This document shows, piece by piece, positions 57,187 to 64,000 of a stretch of DNA of 64,000 bases (the first letter of the stretch is position 1; each line of letters begins with the position of its first letter). Position numbers and translations under genes: made by a program. The stretch comes from Ehretia macrophylla (taxonomy: Eukaryota > Streptophyta > Magnoliopsida > Boraginales > Ehretiaceae), in assembly GCA_037974665.1 (NCBI GenBank), contig CM075769.1, forward strand, positions 20,301,139 to 20,365,138, written 5' to 3'. The notes beneath the pieces are model-generated. The model searched no databases. It had not been told where the DNA came from and worked only from the letters and a program-made list of their open reading frames with translations.

Positions 57187-57187
57187 C

Positions 57188-58221
57188 CTATCTATCCGGA
57201 GTTCTCATCCTCCATAAATCAGTGCAGGGGTCCTTAGTCCTTCGCAAGTACTTAAGGATATGCTTCACTGCCATCCAGTATTCTTCACTTGGATCGGACT
57301 GATATCTGCTCACAAGGCTTATAGCATACGCAATATCAGGCCTTGTACATAGCATGGCATACATGAGACTACCAACAACCGAAGCATAAGGCACACGTTC
57401 CATACGTTGCCTTTCATCCTTGGATTTGGGAGACATATTCTTGGAAAGATGTATTCCTTGCCAGATAGGCAGAAGACCTTTCTTAGAACTCTCCATATTA
57501 TATTTCTTCAATACTCGCTTTATGTATAGACTTTGAGACAAGCCGATCAATCTTTTCGTTCTATCTCTATAGACACGAATCCCTAAGATATAAGAGGCTT
57601 CTCCTAGATCTTTCATGGAAAACTTGCAGTTTAACCAAATTTTAATGGACATCATCTGTCCAATATCATTTCCCATGATTAAAATGTCATCAACATACAG
57701 AATCAGAAAAGTGGTTATACTCCCACTGATCTTCTTGTATACACAAGGTTCATCTTCATTTCTAATGAAACTAATCTCTTTGATCTCATTATTAAATCTG
57801 ATGTTCCAAGAACGAGAGGCTTGCTTTAGATCATAAATTGATCTTTTAAGCTTACACACTTGATCTTTGTTAGATTTAAAACCTTCAGGCTGTTCCATAT
57901 AGATATCTTTTTCAAGATAGCCATTCAGGAACGTAGTTTTAACATCCATTTGCTAGATCTCATAATCATAGTGTGCAGCAATAGCAAGCATGATGCGAAT
58001 AGACTTAAGCATGGCAACTAGTGAAAAGGTTTCGTCATAATCAACACCTTGTTTTTGACGAAACCTTTCGCAACCAGCCTTAATTTATAAGTTTCCATAT
58101 TTCCATCAATTCCAAGTTTCCTTTTGAAGACCCATTTACAACCTATAGGTACAATACCCTCAGGTTGGTCAACTAAGGTCCAAACATCATTTGAATACAT
58201 GGAATCTATCTTTGTTTGCAT
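57188..58221 (-). pseudogene. Copia reverse transcriptase
   Basis: Two frames. 58221-58018 holds the RT start (NDVWTLVDQPEG, IGCKWVFKRKLG). 57949-57188 holds MDVKTTFLNGYLEKDIYMEQPEGF, the catalytic YVDDILIMGND and the end SLMYAMLCTRPDIAYA. Between them a frame change near 58018 and a TAG near 57955 (Trp expected) break the protein. RT copies element RNA in virus-like particles; this copy is inactive. Domain order (integrase, RT, RNase H on the minus strand) fits Ty1/copia. Confidence 0.9.
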
Positions 58222-58224
58222 AGC

Positions 58225-58670
58225 CTACCTCCATTTCTCGGAATCAATATTTTGTATTGCTTCCTCATAACCAGTAAAATCATCCAAATGATCTTTATCC
58301 CCAACCACAAACAACTCTTGTGTTTCCTCAAGAAGATAACCATATATCTCTAGAGGACTAGATACTCTACTAGATCTTCGAGGTCCTTGTGTGATGACTG
58401 GTTCTGGATCTTGTTGAATTGGTTCAGGATCAAGATTCAGGTCAGTTTGTGGTTCAGAAGACACTTCTTCTATTCTTATTTTCCTCCCACTGCCTTCTTA
58501 TTGAACAAACTCTTTTTCAAGAAAGAAAGCAACTTGGCTGATGAAAATTCTTTGATCATCGGGAAAATAGAAATAATATCCTCTAGTCTCCTTAGGATAT
58601 CCCACAAGTCTTCCTTTGTCAGATTTTGCTTCCAACTTGTCCGTCTTAAGTTTTTTAACATAAGCGGGAC
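58225..58670 (-). pseudogene. Copia integrase end and linker to RT
   Basis: The frame from about 58670 has GRLVGYPKETRGYYFYFPDD and ISQVAFFLEKEFV, the C-terminal block of copia integrase. The next frame (58464-58225) has the Pro/Gln-rich linker with GPRRSSR-SSP and ends in the acidic part before RT. A frame break lies between them near 58470. The gene is cut at 58670 by the Tekay LTR; the integrase core, protease and gag lie beyond it or are lost. Confidence 0.85.
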
Positions 58671-61165
58671 TGTCACGCCCCAACTTGATCCCCCCTACAA
58701 TCAGTCAGGACGCAACGGAATTTCAGCAGTATAACGACAGTAATTAGGACATCGAGGCTCTAAACCAACCTCTTCGCAACTCATACAACCAACTCCACAA
58801 CAATTCAACAATTAAACAACACAACCACAATATACAATAAACATTCTTTTACCATTGCATCCATAGGTTATACGCCTCCGTTCCAACATCATACATTTAC
58901 TATATAACATACATTTCCAAAATAGATTATAACCAATCTAGTAGCCTAATCATATTCCAAAACAAGACTACTAATCTAACAACATTTAATCCATTATCTT
59001 TACAACAACTTATACATCATAAACTTCTAAGTAAATACAAACCAACTAGTTTTAATATACAAGATAACAAAAGAGTACAACATCAGATATCAAGGACAAG
59101 ACTCTGGCACATAGGACTCGTCCACATATGGCACATTATCCCCTTCTGGAGGCACGAACCCGTAATTTGGATTAGTAACACCTGTATGCATGCAATAATT
59201 GAGAGTGAGCTTATATAAAACAAGCCTAGTGAGGATTCAATAGATCTCTAATAGTATTTACTAAACTCATTGGAAATCATCCTTTGAGCAGTAAACATAA
59301 TAATCATCAATAACAATATAAGCACATTAATTATAATGACCAATCATTAAAGGATACTCTAGTTGGTATAGCTCCAAACGCCATCACAATCTCAACAATT
59401 CTTCTTATAACTCTCCATTACTCACGCACTCAAGGTACCACTCTAGCCGCTCCCTCCATGGCACCTCTGCCCATACGAGCTGGGGGTAGCCTATGATAGT
59501 CATGCCGTTTTCAACCCGACAACTCGACGCTGCCCGAGAGGTGGCACACACATATCAAGACTCATGACAATAATAATAATCATTCAAATCTCAGGAGGAC
59601 AACCTTTCACATTGACTATTTCCGGGCTCATTAATAACCAATTATCACAGGAGGACAACAAAGTAGATTGCCTATCTCCCAGTTCATCAATAATCAAACA
59701 ATAATCATCATTTCAACAACATATCATCAAATAAAAAATTATCAACTCAACAACTAAGTTAGATGACAAAGTAGGCCATCCAACTTAACATGCAATAACC
59801 ACACATTTAAACCCTAGTCTAACCATCAACAACTCACAATACATTCACTCAAATACCACCCAAACATCTAAAGGCATAATTCAACATTCTAAAGAAAGAC
59901 AACCCAAACTTCTAAAAGTCATAACTTACATTCTACTAATCCGATAACCTCCAAACTAGTTTCTATCACTTCCCCACTCAATCAACAACATTATTCCCCT
60001 TGGAAACCAACCCTAATCCATCCAAATCAAGCCCAACAACCCTAAAACCCTAATGCATCATGGCTGAAATTTCCAGATATTCACACCGACATTACAATCA
60101 AAATTTTAGCATTACAACATTACTACGACGTATTTAACAAACTTTTACAAGCTAATAGCAAGCAATTCCAACAACCACAACAACATTTATTCAACAAATA
60201 GCCAAATTCTCAATTTTAATACCCAAAAAATAGAAATACATACTACAACGGTTCAAAACAGCTATAAACCTATATAATCAATCCTTAGCATCAACTGGGC
60301 AATAATATAACATCAATTTAACATTTCAATGGCTAAAAATTCAATTATATGAATTAACATAAAAATGACATTTTGAGATCTAGAATTTTTCTCTCACCTT
60401 TGATGTGTTTTGATGCAAGAAAGGTGTAGAATAGATGCCCAACAAGCAAGAACAAACTTTAATTCAAGTGTAAAGGCTTTGTATTGCAAAATCTAATGAA
60501 AAATGTTGATCAAAACCAAGCAAAAATGGCCTCCTATGTTTCGGCCATGTGTGTGAGAATTGAGTGGGTTTTGAGCTTTTGTTTTGTGAGCAATTTTGGT
60601 TATTTAGCATATATAAGCAAAGTCAACAAAAATAAAACAAGGTCAAAGGTGAACACTAGTTTATTTTTTTAGTATTTCTAGTCTTTTAATTCTATTTTTT
60701 GACTATTTCTTGCTCAAAATATTAAATTGACACCTAGACTATTTCTAGATAATTTATTTTAGGTGACAAAAAATTTTACATGCAAACATTTTCACCTGAC
60801 TTGGTTAAAAACTCGATTTTCGCAAAAGAAAGTGTAAAAACCTTTAAAATTTCAAAGCCGATTTGAAATCCGTTTTAATCACACACATGTCTATTAATAT
60901 CCGAGGACTAGGTTTTGAAACACTTAAAACACCCGTGTAAAAATTTTAGCGGACGTGCATCCAAAATACTATTCACATAAACTGTCGATAAAATTTTTGA
61001 TTACGTTTTTTATAAAAATTTCATGAATGCACACATAGCATGTAATAGGAATATAAATCACATAGTTAGCGCATTCTAATTCATACAACACATAAACAGG
61101 TCATATCACACAAATTGAGGTAAAGACACGCAAATCGAGGTAAAGACAAAAATTGGGGTTTCACA
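58671..61165 (-). mobile_element. Tekay 3' LTR, minus strand, in the Copia pol
   Basis: 2495 bp. On the minus strand it starts TGTGAAACCCC at 61165 and ends GGGGCGTGACA at 58671. It is homologous to 13935-16351. The 5-base flank is GGGAC (58666-58670); its partner lies outside. A family hairpin with one mismatch lies at 59206-59228. The element has the same orientation as its Copia host. Confidence 0.9.
59206..59228 (-). other. Chromovirus LTR hairpin, minus-strand Tekay LTR
   Basis: TGAGCTT faces AAGCCTA; one pair of seven is lost (element strand TAGGCTT and AAGCTCA). It is a decaying copy of the family hairpin. Confidence 0.5.
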
Positions 61166-61179
61166 TTCTCCCCTCCTTA
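61166..61179 (-). other. Polypurine tract, minus-strand Tekay
   Basis: On the minus strand TTAAGGAGGGGAGAA directly precedes the LTR TG. Confidence 0.85.
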
Positions 61180-61231
61180 AAGAAATTTTGTCCTCGAAAT
61201 TCTTACTTGTTGAATGGAACAGATCTGGATA

Positions 61232-61435
61232 CTACTGCTGCATCTGATCTCGCCTCTCCCAAGTAGCTTCCTCAATACCGTGATGCTTCCACAATATTTT
61301 GACCATCAGAATCTTCTTCGACCTCAATTCCCGTTCCATCTGATCAAGAATGCGAATCGGCCGCTTATCATAAGTCAGATTCTCACGAAGTTGTAATGGC
61401 TCTGGCTCTAGAATATGAGAAGGATAAAGACATCG
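61232..61435 (-). pseudogene. Tekay integrase chromodomain end, truncated
   Basis: About 67 codons corresponding to the last part of the frame at 32790-32952: LEPEPLQLRENLTYD, RILDQMERELRSKK, WKHHGIEEATWERRD, then QMQQ and a stop. The two Gln codons are TAG and TAA in the other copy. The upstream part of pol is cut off by the minus-strand gag-protease element at 61436. The fragment happens to join the open frame of that LTR; the resulting long frame is not a gene. Confidence 0.88.
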
Positions 61436-62288
61436 TGATACGAACCTGGTCAACATGTGCCGAGACCCAACACCAAGATTGGTAAAACAAACCCAAGATC
61501 TTTCAAGAATGGATGGAACCGCGACCCTTTGCCTAGCAAGACAAGAACCTTGGTATAGTGAATATGATGGAAACCGCGACCCGTTGCTTAGCAAAGCAAG
61601 AACCTTGGTATGGTGAAGACGCCACAAACGGGGATGGAAATCCGCTTGATAAGTCAAGGTTGAACGCCACAAGGAATCCCTTGATAAGTTCGAAAGAGTC
61701 TCTTGGAGAACTCAAGGAGAATAATCTCACAATTTAATTTCAGAATTGTCTAACTTTATTATCACAAAAAGTGCCTTATATAGGCAATAACAAATAAGTA
61801 TCCTGCTTGGAAAAGGACTCCTAAACCCTAGCCCAAGTAGGAAAAACGTGAATAGTAACTAGGTCAAAGGAAACAAACTTGGAGACCAAGAAAAGACTCC
61901 TATTAACTATTCACGTGAATAGTTACTAAAAAGGAAGCAAACTTGCAGCCCAAGAAAAGCTCCTTTCTAGTGTGAACACCTAATCTTGTAGCCCAAGAAA
62001 GTCTCTCTCCTAGTGTGAACACCTAAATTCGTCCATAGGAAATTAAACTAAAACTGAAAACTAAAACTAGGATAAAATTACAAAGAAATCAAATCTTGAC
62101 TAAATCTTCAAATCTTCTTGAAACTTCTTGAAGAATCTTGAAGTTCTTGAATCTTGAAAATAGAATCTTGACTTGAATCTTTGCTGGAAAATTCATCCAA
62201 AAGGTTCAATGAATGTGGACGCCCAATTGGTTCATTGAATGTGGACGCTTCAATTGGTTCATTGAATGTGGATGGCTGGTTCGCATCA
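61436..62288 (-). mobile_element. gag-protease element 3' LTR, minus strand
   Basis: 853 bp with ends TGATGCGAACC and GGTTCGTATCA on the element strand. The shorter length comes from small deletions, among them one upstream ATTCACGT repeat. The palindrome here extends to 22 bp (61904-61925) and the TATA inverted repeat is at 61774. It inserted into the Tekay integrase end; the 5-base flank is CATCG (61431-61435), partner not in the window. Confidence 0.93.
61904..61925. promoter_or_regulatory. 22-bp palindrome with G-box
   Basis: Perfect dyad centred on CACGTG, two base pairs longer on each side than the plus-strand copies at 36149, 39185, 42221 and 45255. Confidence 0.6.
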
Positions 62289-63461
62289 TTCCCCCCCTCT
62301 TGAGAAGGATTTGTCCTCAAATCCACCAGGCTCAAAGATCATCCTTGGTGGTAGACCATGTGGTATGTCCTTAGGAAGCATTTCCTGAAAATCCTGTAAG
62401 AGAGAAACAACAACACTAGGCAATGCAAAGTCAAGCTGGTTAGTGTTTAAAAGAGCCTCTTTGTACATGAGTGCAATTATCGGCCGTCTTGAGATCAAAG
62501 CTCTCTTAACCTCACTTGCTTTTTCATAAAAATTTCTTTGTTTCCCCTCTGGTTTTACCGCCTTGGAAGAGTTCTTTTCTCTTTTTACTACCTCTCTAGC
62601 TTCAGCCTTGCTCATTTTCTTTTCACTCTCATTCTTTTCATCACTCAAATTCGTTTGTTCACTCAAGTTCTTTTGATCACTCAATTTTTGTAACCTCACT
62701 TGATCCTCATAAACTTGTTTTGGTGGCATTGGAACTAGAGTGATTGTCCACTGATTGAACATGAATGTGTACTTGTTGGTGAAGCCATCATACTGCACAC
62801 ATCGATCAAATTGCCATGGACCTAAGAGAAGATGTCCAACATGCATTAGTACCACATCACACAATACCTCATCTTCATACTTTCCTATTCGAAATGGCAC
62901 CACAACTTGTTTTGTAACCCCTTCCTCACCACAATCATTCAGCCCCTTATCTTTCACGTGGCAACGAGTATGAAAGATGTTCTCACGCTGTACTACCTCT
63001 TCCTCTTCTTTAGCTTGCAAGCTTAAGGGTCGTCGGGTCACTAGTCCAAGCAACTCTCCATAATCTGCCCCAAACTCTTCTTCAACCTCCGTGGTGTCTC
63101 CTTGTATAGGTATGTCATCAAAATGCATTTCGTCTTTGGACTCAATCTCACCACTCTCCAAGACTACCAATGCTTGCTTGTTTGGGCATTGGCTTCCAAT
63201 GTGTCCCCATCCCTGACATTTAAAACATCTAATCTCACTAGATCGAGTCATAGTAGAAGCTGATTTACCTTGGGAGGTCGTGGCATTGGTGGATTGTTTG
63301 AACTCAGGCTTGACCTTATATATTCTTTCAAACCTCTCATGTATTTGTTCAAATTCAGCTCTCATCATCTGTCTCATCTCTCCCAAAAAAGCTTGCAACT
63401 GTAAATTCAGAACTGGTTGTTGAGCTTCTGCTTTTGTGTCATCCTCTTGATTATGAGCCAT
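62286..63461 (-). pseudogene. gag-protease polyprotein without protease active site
   Basis: 391 codons, open from the ATG at 63461 to the TGA shared with the LTR. The zinc knuckle CFKCQGWGHIGSQC is intact. After CHVKDK the frame jumps to GLNDCGEEGV. About 35-40 residues, including the IIDGGS catalytic motif present in the array copies, are missing without loss of frame, and a further residue is lost in LLLGPW. The Lys/Glu-rich stretch is longer and different, with QKNLSEQTNLS-type repeats. A protein of this shape could bind RNA but not act as a protease. Whether it is translated is unknown, so I list it as a disabled copy although it has no stop. Confidence 0.8.
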
Positions 63462-64000
63462 GATTGAATTTCACTCCCTCACGTGTTTCGCTCAACTCAC
63501 TTTGGCTTTTACCCTCTAATAATCTCACACACTCTGCCTTTTTCCTATCGTATTCTCCTTCAAGTCCCTAGAACTTACCAATAATACCAAGTAGCGTAAT
63601 AATCAATTTCGGAACCTGACTTTTTTTTTTCAGACCTCTAAGACTCTGAAAACAAGGTTAGAGAAAGAAAATTGACCAAAACTCGAAGAAGGAAACCTAG
63701 AAAAATAAGGAAAGTTGAGAAAAAACTAATAGAAATCAGAAAAAACGCCCAGAACTCATACTAAACGATGGAATTTGGCCCTAAGAGGGTGGTGCCCATA
63801 GTTTACTATGGGTTCTGCTCAGAACACCGTTTTCCTTCAGAAAAGTTTAGTCTTGAGGGCTAATTCAATGAAAATAAATTTCTGCCTCTATTTTTTATTT
63901 TTTTTTCTGTTTTTCTATATTTTCTTGACTTTTTTTTTTCTTTCTTCTTTTCTTTTCTTAATTTTTCAGAAACGAAACCAATGAGAAAATAACAACAACT
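63462..64000 (-). other. Leader of the minus-strand gag-protease element
   Basis: Homologous to 37010-37550 in reverse complement, with A/T tracts and the hairpin at 63795. The rest of the leader, the PBS and the 5' LTR lie beyond the window. Confidence 0.8.
63795..63812 (-). other. Leader hairpin, minus-strand element
   Basis: CCCATAG pairs with CTATGGG around a 4-base loop (TAAA on the element strand). The flanks GTTCTGAGCA and CACCACCCTCTT match the plus-strand copies, but the arms are unrelated to their CTCACTGC/GCAGTGAG. Confidence 0.75.

Noticed and set aside
61232..61672. 146-codon minus-strand frame covering the LTR and the integrase end
   Set aside because: It is an accidental read-through between the inserted LTR and the Tekay chromodomain remnant.

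Overview
This window is from a plant nuclear genome, most likely a eudicot and probably heterochromatic. It is AT-rich. I found no host protein-coding gene, tRNA or rRNA gene. Almost every base belongs to LTR retrotransposons or their remains, inserted inside one another. Primer-binding sites (PBS) complementary to initiator methionine tRNA (TGGTATCAGAGC), polypurine tracts (PPT), long LTRs and plant-type Ty3/gypsy and Ty1/copia protein remnants support the plant assignment.

Layout. 1-13004: a Copia 5' LTR cut by the window edge, its PBS and leader. A solo LTR of a Tekay-like chromovirus on the minus strand interrupts it, and that LTR is itself interrupted by a Copia solo LTR (target-site duplication, TSD, ACATA). 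A plus-strand Tekay LTR with a decayed gag-protease follows, then LTR scraps. 13005-35615: an LTR ('H') holding a Tekay element (13935-35459) with exact AATAG TSDs. Its gag is interrupted by a tandem array of a non-coding element 'B' (3.3-kb LTRs, about 0.57-kb internal regions). A deletion joins another LTR in frame to the Tekay reverse transcriptase, followed by RNase H, integrase-chromodomain and the 3' LTR. 35616-45742: a tandem array of a gag-protease-only Ty3/gypsy element (four 864/865-bp LTRs, period 3036 bp). 45743-54698: nested or truncated chromovirus-like LTRs E, C', F, G and I. 54699-58670: the minus-strand 3' half of a Copia element. 58671-61435: the minus-strand 3' end of a Tekay element. 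61436-64000: another copy of the gag-protease element, minus strand, running out of the window.

How the parts relate. Tekay and Copia copies once encoded complete machinery but are now broken, often at CAG codons turned to TAG. The B element and the gag-protease element lack polymerase genes yet keep LTR, PBS and PPT, so they look like non-autonomous passengers. B shares its leader with Tekay, which suggests Tekay as helper.

The most unusual signals are RNA-like hairpins whose arms differ between copies while pairing is kept: one in Copia LTRs (four cases), one in chromovirus-like LTRs (twelve cases over several families) and one in the leader of the gag-protease element (two stem versions). 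All alignments and coordinates were read by eye. LTR ends marked by TG/CA plus a TSD are firm; ends of truncated pieces are approximate.
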